A stretch of 64,000 nt of DNA from Aureispira anguillae (GCF_026000115.1 NZ_AP026867.1:151001-215000); one strand, 5' to 3'; counted from the first letter of the stretch, positions 43,320 to 52,517 are shown. Program-made: numbers and translations. Notes: generated by a model from the sequence alone, not told the origin.

Positions 43320-46271
43320 ATGGAATCAGTAAAACTATTTATAAGTAAGCAATTTTGTTGGGTCATAATTTTTAGTTTTTTCTTTATAAGTGAATCTAAA
43401 GCAACCCATGTTATGGGAGGAGAATTGACCTATACCTGTTTGGGGAATAATCAATATGAATTGACATTAATCGTATACCGAGATTGCAATGGGATCAATT
43501 TAGGAGCCTCTCAAACAGTTTATCAAAGTGATGATTGTGGATCGACTGTTAGTTATACCATGTCACAAGTTAGTTTTCAGGAAATTACACCAGTTTGTGC
43601 AAATGTTACAGGAACAGCTTGTAATGGTGGAGGTGGAACATACGGGATAGAGGAATTTGTTTATCAAACGACCGTTACACTAGACCCCAATTGTACCAAT
43701 GTTAATTTCTTTTGGAGTCTTTGTTGCCGCAATAATGCAATTAATACCTTGAGTTCACCAGGTTCAGAATCTATGTACATCCATACCAGTATACCAGATG
43801 TTAATGTGTGTAATATTTCCCCCACCTTTTTAAATAATCCGACTCCTTTTGTTTGTGTAGGGCAGCCTGTAAATTATAATCATGGAGCAGTAGATACAGA
43901 TGGGGACGATTTGATCTTTTCATTAATTGATTGCATGGACGATGCTTCTACCCCTGTTACTTATGCGACAGGTTTTAGCGCAACCAATCCTTTAACGACT
44001 TCTACTGGAGTGACAATTGATGCTGCAACAGGAGCATTAAGTTTTACACCTAGTCAAGTTCAAGTTGGTGTTTTGTGTGTATTGGTGGAAGAATATCGAA
44101 ATGGAATTAAGATTAGTGAAATTGTCAGAGATATACAATTTACAGTATTAACCTGTAGCAATGATAATCCAACGCTAACAGGAATGGATAGCAGCAATAC
44201 TTTTTCTACAAGCCTTAAGGTGGGAAATAGCTTATGTTTTGATGTGTTTTCTGATGACATCAATGCTGGACAAGTTGTTTCAATGGAATGGAATGAAGGA
44301 ATCTCTACAGGTACATTTACCATTGATAGTTCAGGGCAGTTCCCAGAAGGAACCTTCTGTTGGACACCAACGGTTGATGATATTGGAACTAATATTTTTA
44401 CGGTAACAGTTGCAGATGATAATTGCCCATTAGTTGGGATGAATACCTACACCTTTAATATTGATGTATCGATTGATACGGTGCAATCTATTGTGGATGG
44501 AAATTGGTCAAGTGCAGCAACGTGGGATTGTAATTGTATCCCTAACTCACTTCATAATATTATTGTTCATCACAATGTAGTCTTAGCTACTAACTTTACT
44601 TTAGGAGATGGCGGCTTTTTGCTGATTAATACAGGGGGAAACTTAGCAATTTCTGATACTTATGGATTGACAATAGACGGTGAATTTAATAATTATGGGA
44701 CACTACAAGGAGATTTAATTATTAATGGAACCAGTTCAAAATTTGTTCGCTTAGGAAATCTTGAAAAAGTAGAAATTACGAATCCGACTAGTGTATTGGT
44801 TGCAGCAGATTGTAACATTAGCAAAAAATTAACCCTCAGCAATGGAGATTTTAATTCCAATGGTTATAATGTTATTCTCAGATCAGACACGACAGGATCG
44901 GCACTAGTAGAAGACAATGGAGGAACTTGTTCAGGAGATTTGATTGTCCAACGATATTTGTTTAATACCATAGGGCATCATTTTATTTGTTCACCATTTT
45001 CGGATGCTACGGTTAATGAATTGGACGATGATTTTTCTTTGTCACTTAACGCTGCTTTTCCACACATCTATTATTACGACGAGACGGATACCTCTATTCA
45101 TAGTTCAGATGGGTGGTTGTCACCAGCAAGTACGGCTCATCTAATGGGACAAGCAGAAGGATATAGTTGTTATTTTATGGCAGGATCAGGTATTACATTG
45201 GATATGACGGGGAGTATTAATACAGGAAGTATCACCATTCCTCTAACACATACAACTAACTCAACTATAGATACAGGTTCTTGTCCACCAGAAGGCTGGA
45301 ATTTGGTGGGGAATCCTTACCCTTCTCCTTTAGATTTTGATTTGTTGATGCAAGCTGCTCCTGCGGAGGTAGAGAAGGCACTCTACATTTGGGACCCCAC
45401 TTCAAAAAGCTATTTAAGTTATGTTGATGGAATTGGTTCTCCTAGTAATTTTGGCGCTATTGTTCCTTCTATGCAAGGGTTTTGGATCAAAGCCAATAGC
45501 ACCACTACTTTGAGTTTTGATAATAGTATGCGAATTACAGACCCTAGTACGACCACCAATACCTTCTATAAATCATTAACCCCTAATGCACCTATTTTTA
45601 GACTAGAAATGGGCAGACAAGGACAAAAAACAGAAATTGTTACCCGTTTTAAAGTAGGAGCAACTACAGGCTTTGATTCTAATTTTGATGCTTTTTTTAT
45701 ACCAAGTGAATATCCTGGTTTTGTAGATTTTGCAGTAGCAACAGGCGAAGGACCACTAGGAATTAATAGCCTACCACCCTTACAAACGATGCCTGTAATT
45801 ATTCCATTACACCATAAAGTGGACCAGGGAGGAAGCTACACGATAGAACTAACAGAATTTACCAATTTTGGACCGAATGACCAGGTGATTTTAGAAGATG
45901 CTACTTTGGGAATTAATCATGTCTTAAATAATGCAGCTTATACCTTTACCGCAAGCCCTACCGATAATCCAAGACGGTTTAACCTTCGTGTAATACCCGC
46001 TGTAATAAGCCACACGGATCGTATGGATGACCAAAATGATTTAAAGATACACAAATGCAATGATGGGCTATGCCTATCTTTTCCAGAAGAAATTGTTACT
46101 ACAGCAGACTTAAGAATTTATGATCGTTTAGGACAATTGGTGTATCAAACTACACTTAGTGAAGGACAACAGGAATACTTACTTGATAACATCAATTTAC
46201 AAAGTCCCAATTTATATTTTGTAAAGATAGAGACACTAAATTATAATAAAACACAATCATTTGCTTGGTAA
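43320..46271 (+). CDS. Large secreted surface protein, T9SS type A (paralogue 2 of a tandem pair)
   Basis: A 983-residue protein, colinear with the gene at 40033-42987: signal peptide, ATHVMGGELTYTCLG module with conserved Cys, FCWTPTVDDIGTNIFTVTV, VDGNWSSAATWDCNCIP, CPPEGWNLVGNPYPSPLDFD, and a type A sorting domain (LRIYDRLGQLVYQT; SPNLYFVKIET). The two copies keep long near-equal blocks (e.g. LVEDNGG; VQRYLFNTIGHHFI; YFMAGSGITLDM) but have drifted elsewhere, so the duplication is not very recent. The genes just after it encode a mini sorting-signal protein and an exosortase, but this protein itself ends in a T9SS, not an exosortase, signal. Confidence 0.88.
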   Translation: MESVKLFISKQFCWVIIFSFFFISESKATHVMGGELTYTCLGNNQYELTLIVYRDCNGINLGASQTVYQSDDCGSTVSYTMSQVSFQEITPVCANVTGTACNGGGGTYGIEEFVYQTTVTLDPNCTNVNFFWSLCCRNNAINTLSSPGSESMYIHTSIPDVNVCNISPTFLNNPTPFVCVGQPVNYNHGAVDTDGDDLIFSLIDCMDDASTPVTYATGFSATNPLTTSTGVTIDAATGALSFTPSQVQVGVLCVLVEEYRNGIKISEIVRDIQFTVLTCSNDNPTLTGMDSSNTFSTSLKVGNSLCFDVFSDDINAGQVVSMEWNEGISTGTFTIDSSGQFPEGTFCWTPTVDDIGTNIFTVTVADDNCPLVGMNTYTFNIDVSIDTVQSIVDGNWSSAATWDCNCIPNSLHNIIVHHNVVLATNFTLGDGGFLLINTGGNLAISDTYGLTIDGEFNNYGTLQGDLIINGTSSKFVRLGNLEKVEITNPTSVLVAADCNISKKLTLSNGDFNSNGYNVILRSDTTGSALVEDNGGTCSGDLIVQRYLFNTIGHHFICSPFSDATVNELDDDFSLSLNAAFPHIYYYDETDTSIHSSDGWLSPASTAHLMGQAEGYSCYFMAGSGITLDMTGSINTGSITIPLTHTTNSTIDTGSCPPEGWNLVGNPYPSPLDFDLLMQAAPAEVEKALYIWDPTSKSYLSYVDGIGSPSNFGAIVPSMQGFWIKANSTTTLSFDNSMRITDPSTTTNTFYKSLTPNAPIFRLEMGRQGQKTEIVTRFKVGATTGFDSNFDAFFIPSEYPGFVDFAVATGEGPLGINSLPPLQTMPVIIPLHHKVDQGGSYTIELTEFTNFGPNDQVILEDATLGINHVLNNAAYTFTASPTDNPRRFNLRVIPAVISHTDRMDDQNDLKIHKCNDGLCLSFPEEIVTTADLRIYDRLGQLVYQTTLSEGQQEYLLDNINLQSPNLYFVKIETLNYNKTQSFAW

Positions 46272-46359
46272 GTAAAATCAGCCCAAACGGGAGAACCTCC
46301 ATTTACTTATGCCCTGTATTTTATTTAGATATATTTTTTCATTTGAAACACGATTAATT

Positions 46360-46575
46360 ATGAAAACGATAAGAACAATAATCAAGAGTAATTGGATCAA
46401 TAATGTTTGTAAACTGGTATTAGTAGGCGGTTTTATATTGAGCAGCTATACACCTGTATTGGCGGGCCCTCCTGGCCCTCCAGGTGTACCTTTGGATGGA
46501 GGAGCATCTTTTTTAATTGCAGCAGCAGTGGGATATGGTATGAAAACAATGGCAGGAAAGGAAAAAGAACAATAG
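46360..46575 (+). CDS. Miniature exosortase-substrate-like protein (P-[IL]-D C-terminal signal)
   Basis: A 71-residue protein started at ATG 46360. It has an N-terminal signal peptide (about 12-35, ending TPVLA), then a Gly/Pro stretch (GPPGPPGVPLDGG at 36-48), a hydrophobic helix (about 49-61) and a Lys-rich tail (KTMAGKEKEQ). The order motif, helix, basic tail is that of a C-terminal sorting signal, and PLDGG fits the Bacteroidota P-I-D type signal. Almost nothing lies between the two signals: after removal of both, only around ten residues would remain. An exosortase-family gene follows about 105 bases downstream, supporting an enzyme/substrate pair. Real start and processing are inferred. 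Confidence 0.7.
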   Translation: MKTIRTIIKSNWINNVCKLVLVGGFILSSYTPVLAGPPGPPGVPLDGGASFLIAAAVGYGMKTMAGKEKEQ

Positions 46576-46612
46576 TTTGCTTTTGGTAGCTAGAAAAATA
46601 AATTTAACATTA

Positions 46613-46633
46613 CTCCACTGTTTTTTAATGGAG
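46613..46633 (+). terminator. Weak hairpin between mini-substrate and exosortase gene
   Basis: A 5-bp stem (46613-46617 with 46629-46633) followed by a T-rich run. Possibly an attenuator giving more substrate than enzyme. Confidence 0.3.
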
Positions 46634-46680
46634 GATGATTTTTAACCAATAAATGAGCCAAACTTTTGCTCTTGATTAAT

Positions 46681-47253
46681 ATGGATAATGCACAGTTTAA
46701 AAAGACCTTTAGTAAGCCCGTATTTTTATCAAATTTTCAGCATAAAAACCCAGTTTTAGCTACTTTTTTGACTCGAATGATGGTGCTTTATGCACTATGG
46801 GAAGTCTGTTTTCATATTATATGGGCATTTCCAAATCTAATGGCGGGTTATCGAGCTTTTTCATTGTTTATCATTAAAGGCATTTTACAGCACACGGCTT
46901 GGGTTTTAGAATTGTTGGGGTATAGTACAGAAATGGAACTAGGAGAGCGTATTATTAAAATCGTAGGAACAACTGGTGTTTCTGTAGGGGAGCCCTGCAT
47001 AGGTTTTGGAGTGATGGCTATATTTTTTGCCTTAATAATCTCTTATCCTGGATTATTAAGAAAAAAAATCTGGTTTTTGCCCTTGGGGCTGTCTTTAATT
47101 TATACAATGAATATTATTAGAATAGCCGTTTTAGCAATCATGGTGAAAATAGACCCAACGATTTGGGAACTGAATCATAAATTTATATTTAAAATAATCA
47201 TTTACAGTGTAATCTTACTGCTTTGGAGGCAATGGATGAAATGGACAAAGTAA
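46681..47253 (+). CDS. Exosortase/archaeosortase-family transpeptidase
   Basis: A 190-residue polytopic membrane protein, started at ATG 46681 (a TTG 15 bases earlier is possible). The catalytic triad of the family is visible: Cys106 in GEPCIGFGVM, Arg147 in MNIIRIAVLAI and His166 in WELNHKFIFKIIIY, each at the edge of a membrane helix as in other exosortases. The compact length and the NHxFxFxIIIYS end resemble the short Bacteroidota forms (XrtF-like group). It should cleave a C-terminal signal of exported proteins and attach them to another molecule. The only obvious substrate nearby is the mini-protein at 46360-46575, suggesting a dedicated pair; other substrates may be elsewhere. Confidence 0.85.
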   Translation: MDNAQFKKTFSKPVFLSNFQHKNPVLATFLTRMMVLYALWEVCFHIIWAFPNLMAGYRAFSLFIIKGILQHTAWVLELLGYSTEMELGERIIKIVGTTGVSVGEPCIGFGVMAIFFALIISYPGLLRKKIWFLPLGLSLIYTMNIIRIAVLAIMVKIDPTIWELNHKFIFKIIIYSVILLLWRQWMKWTK

Positions 47254-47341
47254 GCTGTTGTCTAACTTACCATCAATTGAGTGACTTTACTTTGCAATAA
47301 ATGAAAAGCGAAAATACTTACCAGAGAACAATAAACTAAAA

Positions 47342-47371
47342 AAGTCTTTGTGCTATTTCTAGCACAAAGAC
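47342..47371. terminator. Bidirectional terminator
   Basis: A perfect 12-bp stem (47342-47353 with 47360-47371, 6-nt loop) between convergent genes. Confidence 0.8.
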
Positions 47372-47438
47372 TAACAGTACCGCTAAATTTTTAAACGTTT
47401 AAATAACACTACCCATTTAACAAGGCCTAATAATAGGA

Positions 47439-49793
47439 TTATTTAAGTTTTACCATGCGTTGTGTAATTCTACCTAAGTCAGACTGTATATCCAAGAAGT
47501 AAATCCCTTGTGGTAAGTGAGATAGGTCAAGATTAGCTTTGTTGCTATTGGGCTGTATGCGTTGAATGATTTGCCCTTGAACAGATAATAAACGCACTTC
47601 TTGAATCATCACTTCTGATTCTAAATTGACAATTCTTTGAGCTGGGTTAGGATAAATTTTTAGCCCCCAAGCTTTATTTTCCTGGTTGTTTATTTGTTCT
47701 GTACTGGTAATGATCCAAGTGGTAGCATTATCAATTAGATGCTCGCTTACATTGGTAATAATAGGAGCATTATAATCAAAATAAATGGCTGCTTGGTTGC
47801 GAATAAATGTCCCTTCTGCCAAATTAGGAGTTTGTTTTACTTTGAAGGATACAAAACCATGTGAGGCAATTTCATTGATATTACTATCTGGCAACATGAT
47901 ATTTTCAAAACGCCATTCCAAAATACGATCTCCGTGGATATTAAAGGTGTAATCATGGCTTGATGCACCATATTCTACAGACAATATATCCAATTCAGCG
48001 GGCAATACATCTTGAATGACAACCGTAAATGCAGTGTCTGTACCTGTATTTTGGAAACGAATCATGTATTCTAAATCCGTATTGGAGCGGATGATATGAG
48101 CGTCCGAAAGTCCTAAAGGAAACCCTCTTTTATCATTAGGGTCGTAGCTACCAGTTGTTTGTATACAATCAATGTCTATATTGGGGTTAGCGTCGTCTTG
48201 TGGAAATTGATTGACGATACCAGGAACCCAATTCTGTACAATAGCAGCAGAATCGCCACAACGTTCAACAACAGCATTAGGGTGACTATTGCCAGGATGC
48301 ATGGGATGTTGGTCAGCCTCTAAGCGCCAAGTGTGACCATTGGCAGGATAGCATAAAACTAAACTGTCGCCCCCTGCAATCATTAGGCTATCCGTTAGAT
48401 AAAGAGCCGTATCTACATAGACACGAATAGGGCGGTGGCATTGCATGTCTCCTGAACCAGGATGCCCCGTGTTGTAGATGGTAAAACAAGCCAAGCTATC
48501 ATCGACACAAGAGCCTGTGACCATAAGGCTGGAGCGATCCCAAATACTTGAACAGGGAGCCGTAACAACCGTAGAATCTTGATCCCGAAACATAGAACAG
48601 GAATCAACAGGTGAAATTACGGCTTCTGTACAAAGGGTTGCACCCATTGGTGTTGCACAGCTCAAACTACAGATAACAGCAATGCTTCCGCAATCTCCAG
48701 GATTTAGTGTACCTAAAGAAAATGTATACTCATTGCCTGAAATGTTTGTCCATGGAACGGTTGATGATAATGGGAATAGAGCCGTATCTAAGGTTACTGT
48801 TATTTCAACACTATCAGAAGATGTTGTTGATTCATGATCGTTACAATAATAGATATAGATTAAATTATTAGAAAAACAAGGGCGTAAAACAGGAACGGCA
48901 AGGTCAACCAATAAGTCGCTACAGGTGTGATTAATTTTTATACCAAAATTCTCTGAATCAATGGTATCATTGGGAGTTTGTGTAACCACTGTTCGAACAG
49001 ATGGGTTAGGGCAAGTTGCCGACCAAAGGAAGGTATCAACCACTAACTCTACAGTATATGAATCGACCCCAACACCACAGAAACCATACTCTCCGTTGCT
49101 GTTGGTCGTAGAAAGATAACCACCAGGCTGTAATCGAACCAAACGTCCCGCTAAGCCTTGTTCGGTACTATCTTGGCTACAGTTGTTGTTATCGTCTTCG
49201 TATACGGTACCTGTAATAATAGAATTGCCTAAACCTAGGTTGCAAAGGATAGAACCAGAACCAGATAGGTGAGTTAGGGCAACATTAGTTGGCTGATTGG
49301 AGAAGTTGGTTACCATAAGCACGTAAACAGAACCTACTGTGGCATTAGAAATACTAACGTATTCGATAGGACTAGCACTATAAGAGCAGGTATCGATAAC
49401 ATTGCCAGGGATTGCACCACCATTGCCTAGGTTACCACAGGCACTGAAGGCATCAGCTGTAGAATTAAAGGGACCCCATAAGATAAAATCTAAATCAAGT
49501 GAATTAAGACTCTTAAGTTCCATATTAATAGAACCACTAGCACCTACGGTCATATAAAACCAAACAGGGTTGGGCTGGGTGCCTAGGCATCCATAGTTAT
49601 TCCCAACTGGGGCAGTAGGTGTATTTATAGGAATTGGAAAGGTATCATTGGAACAGACATAACTCATCGTAGAACAAGTTTGGCTAGTATCTCCATTGGA
49701 TAAACAAAAAAAATCTGTGCCTACCATTTGTGCGCTAAGTACCGAACTACACAATAGCAAGCAGAATAAAAATAAAGTGTGGAGGAATTTCAT
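47439..49793 (-). CDS. Secreted multidomain protein, DUF7619-like, T9SS type A
   Basis: A 784-residue protein. Signal peptide (ending LSAQ). An N-terminal beta domain with WFYMTVGASGSINMELKS and LDLDFILWGPF (about 25-190) is followed by a SdrD B-like segment (ITGTVYEDDNNNCSQDSTEQ) and a repeat-like region of Cys-containing strands. Next is a DUF7619-like domain with GSYDPNDKRGFPLG and LEYMIRFQNTGTDTAFTVVI, plus NQAAIYFDYNAPIITN. The type A T9SS domain closes it (IYPNPAQRIVNLES; LPQGIYFLDIQ). This domain order is common in large Bacteroidota surface proteins of unknown role. It lies next to the exosortase gene in convergent orientation. Confidence 0.9.
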   Translation of the reverse strand: MKFLHTLFLFCLLLCSSVLSAQMVGTDFFCLSNGDTSQTCSTMSYVCSNDTFPIPINTPTAPVGNNYGCLGTQPNPVWFYMTVGASGSINMELKSLNSLDLDFILWGPFNSTADAFSACGNLGNGGAIPGNVIDTCSYSASPIEYVSISNATVGSVYVLMVTNFSNQPTNVALTHLSGSGSILCNLGLGNSIITGTVYEDDNNNCSQDSTEQGLAGRLVRLQPGGYLSTTNSNGEYGFCGVGVDSYTVELVVDTFLWSATCPNPSVRTVVTQTPNDTIDSENFGIKINHTCSDLLVDLAVPVLRPCFSNNLIYIYYCNDHESTTSSDSVEITVTLDTALFPLSSTVPWTNISGNEYTFSLGTLNPGDCGSIAVICSLSCATPMGATLCTEAVISPVDSCSMFRDQDSTVVTAPCSSIWDRSSLMVTGSCVDDSLACFTIYNTGHPGSGDMQCHRPIRVYVDTALYLTDSLMIAGGDSLVLCYPANGHTWRLEADQHPMHPGNSHPNAVVERCGDSAAIVQNWVPGIVNQFPQDDANPNIDIDCIQTTGSYDPNDKRGFPLGLSDAHIIRSNTDLEYMIRFQNTGTDTAFTVVIQDVLPAELDILSVEYGASSHDYTFNIHGDRILEWRFENIMLPDSNINEIASHGFVSFKVKQTPNLAEGTFIRNQAAIYFDYNAPIITNVSEHLIDNATTWIITSTEQINNQENKAWGLKIYPNPAQRIVNLESEVMIQEVRLLSVQGQIIQRIQPNSNKANLDLSHLPQGIYFLDIQSDLGRITQRMVKLK

Positions 49794-49990
49794 AGGAATA
49801 ATTTTAATGGATTAAATATAAATATTTTTTCTGTATAATGTACAGTTCTAGAACGAGGTTGGAGTACATTGTGCTGCTTGAATGTTAATAATTTGTTATT
49901 CTTTCTTAATAAGAAAAAGAAATGGTGATTGATGTTGCTCCTTTGTGTACTTTAAGGCAATTTTAGAATCGTTAAATTAAGGGGGAAATA

Positions 49991-50557
49991 ATGGAACAAT
50001 TAATCACATATATTAACCAATACATGGTTATTAGTGAGGCACTTCAAAGGGCTTTGTTAGATTGTTGTTGTTGGGAATCCGTTCCTAAAGGTCAACTACT
50101 GATTGAAGAAGGAAAAGTTTGTCGAAAAAAATGGTTTATCCAAAAGGGACTAACCAAAGCTTTTTGGGTTAGTCCTACAGGAATCCCAAAAATAGTTGGG
50201 TTTCATTTGGAAAATACATGGATGACGCAGTTGGATAGTTATGAACATGGCACTGCTTCGGCTATTTATCTGGAGGCAGTAGAAGAATTAGAAGTTTTGG
50301 TTTTGTCAAAAGAGGATGAGCTAAAGTTATTGGAATACCCCGACTATGTTAAACTGCAATACCTTTTGTGTAAAGAAGAATTAATAAAAAATTATCAAAT
50401 TCAACGCCAAATCAACAGCTTAGATGGTCTAGAGCGCTATCGTTTTTTGATGGAACATTTTCCAGCACTGATTCATCGGGCAAAGTTAAAGGATATTGCC
50501 TCTTTTATAGGAATCTCACAAGAACGATTAAGCCGAATTAGGAAAGTAATTTATTGA
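49991..50557 (+). CDS. Crp/Fnr-family transcriptional regulator
   Basis: A 188-residue regulator with an N-terminal cyclic-nucleotide-binding-like barrel (VPKGQLLIEEGKVCRKKWFIQKG; MTQLDSYEHGTASAIYLEAVEELEVLVLS) and a C-terminal winged helix (HRAKLKDIASFIGISQERLSRIRKVI). Residues for cAMP binding are not conserved, as usual in Bacteroidota members of this group. A 15-bp palindrome TTGACCTCAGGTCAA overlaps its stop codon and lies in front of the next gene, which is therefore the probable target. Neighbouring -7 element at 50591-50598. Confidence 0.9.
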   Translation: MEQLITYINQYMVISEALQRALLDCCCWESVPKGQLLIEEGKVCRKKWFIQKGLTKAFWVSPTGIPKIVGFHLENTWMTQLDSYEHGTASAIYLEAVEELEVLVLSKEDELKLLEYPDYVKLQYLLCKEELIKNYQIQRQINSLDGLERYRFLMEHFPALIHRAKLKDIASFIGISQERLSRIRKVIY

Positions 50558-50568
50558 CCTCAGGTCAA
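50554..50568. promoter_or_regulatory. Probable Crp/Fnr binding site
   Basis: TTGACCTCAGGTCAA is a perfect 7-bp palindrome around one central base, close to the FNR/CRP consensus (TTGAn...nTCAA). Its centre (50561) is about 42 bases before the start point expected from the -7 element at 50591, the class II activator position. Confidence 0.6.
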
Positions 50569-50590
50569 TTATAGAATGAAAAGAGTAGCC

Positions 50591-50598
50591 TACCTTTG
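50591..50598 (+). promoter_or_regulatory. -7 element TACCTTTG of the isochorismatase-like gene
   Basis: A full match to TAnnTTTG, about 60 bases before the start codon. No -33 element stands at the usual distance, which fits an activator-dependent promoter. Confidence 0.6.
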
Positions 50599-50658
50599 TA
50601 TAGAAAGTAAAAATGGAATGATTTTCCAGTTCGTATAGTATTAAAATTTGCTAATAAT

Positions 50659-51312
50659 ATGAAGGTAGTGTTTGGTATAGGTGCAGTTATTTTATTGAGT
50701 TTGGTAGTTTGTATTTATCGTTTAGAATGCATTCAAAGAGCCATTTCTAAGGGAATTCCAATAGATCAAAGTAAGCGATTAAATCATGCTTTGCTAATTA
50801 TAGATCTTCAAAAAGATTTAACAAGTCCCGATGGAAAGATGCCTATGGATCTAACTCAAACGGATCAAATTATAGAACGGTTAAATAAGTATTTGAAAAC
50901 TTTCCTGAAGCCTAATACGATTGTTATTTATATTCAGCAGCAATATGAAAAAAATTGGCTTTTAAATGTCTTAACGAATAACGCTTTATTAGAGCAGAGC
51001 AGAGGTGTTCAGTTAGATGAGCGTCTGATTGGTTTGAAAGGCGCATTTTACTTGAAAAAGCAACTTAGAGATGCTTTTAGTAATCCAAAATTGGACGAAA
51101 TTTTGGCGCATAACAAGGTGGGGCATTTGTGGATTTCAGGAATAGATGCTTCTTATTGTGTCAATTCAACGATAGAAGCGGCTCAACAGCGAAACTATAA
51201 AATAACAGTATTAGAAGATTTGGTTGGAGCAAAAACGAAGCAGAAATTAGCGAAACAGATGATAAAGTGGAAAAAAAAATCTATACGAATTCAATCAACT
51301 ACAGTGGAATAG
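50659..51312 (+). CDS. Isochorismatase-fold cysteine hydrolase with N-terminal membrane helix
   Basis: A 217-residue protein. Residues about 4-20 are hydrophobic (membrane anchor or signal). The isochorismatase-like fold starts at LLIIDLQKDLTS (catalytic Asp49) and has the nucleophile in ISGIDASYCVNSTIEAAQQRN (Cys167); the family lysine is probably in YLKKQLRDAFSN (Lys133 or Lys134). Members hydrolyse nicotinamide, ureides or similar amides, or isochorismate. An export or anchor segment is unusual for this family. It is preceded by a Crp/Fnr-type operator and probably regulated by the upstream gene. Substrate unknown. Confidence 0.85.
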   Translation: MKVVFGIGAVILLSLVVCIYRLECIQRAISKGIPIDQSKRLNHALLIIDLQKDLTSPDGKMPMDLTQTDQIIERLNKYLKTFLKPNTIVIYIQQQYEKNWLLNVLTNNALLEQSRGVQLDERLIGLKGAFYLKKQLRDAFSNPKLDEILAHNKVGHLWISGIDASYCVNSTIEAAQQRNYKITVLEDLVGAKTKQKLAKQMIKWKKKSIRIQSTTVE

Positions 51313-51334
51313 CTAGGATATGAAAAAAAAATGC

Positions 51335-51358
51335 GCCATTTAAAAAAATCTAAATGGC
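51335..51358. terminator. Bidirectional terminator
   Basis: An 8-bp stem (51335-51342 with 51351-51358, loop AAAAAATC) between convergent genes, with an A-tract on one side. Confidence 0.65.
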
Positions 51359-51386
51359 ACATTGATACTATTTATATTGGTTGCTC

Positions 51387-52517
51387 TTAGTCACCATCAT
51401 CTACTTGATCAATATAAGTAATGCTAATGCACAAAACAGCAGGCATACTTGTTTTGGTATTTACCATTTGGTTTTGAGCGGCGGCATACGCTGCTTTTAC
51501 CCCTTCAATATTATTATTAATTGCATCATGAAGAGTACTAGGCTGTAAATCGGTTAAAGCACTAATTGCTAAGTCATATTGTGTCTGAATAACAGTATGT
51601 AAATCTTCACTGCCTTTTTTGGCATTGGCAGCCAATAGATAATCATCTAAACCAACTCCATTGTTACCATTGGTCATACCTAAAAATACATGCTTAGCGG
51701 CTTGAATTGCTGTAATCGCTAAGGGGATAGATTGACCGCTATAATAAGCCTCGACATTTTCTGGAAGCAAAGGAACGTAGCCTGTTTTGGCACTGATGGG
51801 TATACCTAGCTTTTCATTTTTAATCAACTCATAGCTTTGATTTAATTGATTGACCAAATCACTAAGTGGTTTACCGTTGGCTACGCCTTCGGTAGAGGTA
51901 AAGGTATTTAAATAATTGGCACCCGTTGGTTTCCAAGCGTCATATACGGCATTCGCTTTTTGTAGAATAAGTGCTGTTACATCTTTTAGAAATTGCTTGC
52001 GATTGGAAGCATTAACAGCAGTAGAATAGGCGTTGAGAATGTCTGCATTTGTTGCTCCTGTACCATAAAGTAAATAATCTAGAGCAGGAAAACCTCTAGT
52101 ATACGAATAGGTTTCACTCGTTAAGTCATAACTGCCTGATGCAATAGCATCATTAAGGCGAGTCACAAAAACGGGGAAATTGTTCATAGAAGAACGCAAA
52201 TTTTCTGTGGCAGCTGGACCAAATTCAAATATAGCAGCCGTTTGCCAAGTTGTCCAAGCGGTTTGGAATTTATTTCTTAGATTTTCGAGTGTTATAGCAG
52301 TTGGAGTATTGGCAAAGGAAATAGCAGCGGTATTAAGGCTATCAGCCTCATGTGCTAGCGATTGATAGCTGGGAAGAATGATGTTATTGCCGATATTAGA
52401 TAATAAACTAAGTTGATCAAATTCTGTCGCACAAGGATTGTTATCTGGTGTTTCGCAGGCAGAAAAGGAGAATAATAGGGTAGCTCCCATTAAAATAGAT
52501 AATATAATCTTTTGCAT
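51387..52517 (-). CDS. Imelysin-family lipoprotein
   Basis: A 376-residue lipoprotein (lipobox FSAC, Cys20) with the imelysin pattern: helical N-half (FQTAWTTWQTAAIFEFGPA), FPALDYLLYG at about 144-153, and a second helical half with GLDDYLLA. Imelysin and related EfeO-like proteins are iron-regulated and bind metal or haem-related ligands at the surface. Its partner, a DUF4856 lipoprotein, lies just upstream on the same strand, a pairing often seen in Bacteroidota beside iron-uptake genes. No TonB receptor is in the immediate neighbourhood. A hairpin (52715-52753) separates the two genes. Confidence 0.9.
   Translation of the reverse strand: MQKIILSILMGATLLFSFSACETPDNNPCATEFDQLSLLSNIGNNIILPSYQSLAHEADSLNTAAISFANTPTAITLENLRNKFQTAWTTWQTAAIFEFGPAATENLRSSMNNFPVFVTRLNDAIASGSYDLTSETYSYTRGFPALDYLLYGTGATNADILNAYSTAVNASNRKQFLKDVTALILQKANAVYDAWKPTGANYLNTFTSTEGVANGKPLSDLVNQLNQSYELIKNEKLGIPISAKTGYVPLLPENVEAYYSGQSIPLAITAIQAAKHVFLGMTNGNNGVGLDDYLLAANAKKGSEDLHTVIQTQYDLAISALTDLQPSTLHDAINNNIEGVKAAYAAAQNQMVNTKTSMPAVLCISITYIDQVDDGD

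Noticed and set aside
43147..43332. 61-codon plus-strand frame between the tandem paralogues
   Set aside because: It overlaps the start of the next gene, is built from T-tracts, and lies in leader sequence similar to that of the other paralogue.
46471..46490. Collagen-like GPPGPPG in the mini-protein
   Set aside because: Only two Gly-Pro-Pro triplets; too short for a collagen helix and better explained as part of the sorting signal region.
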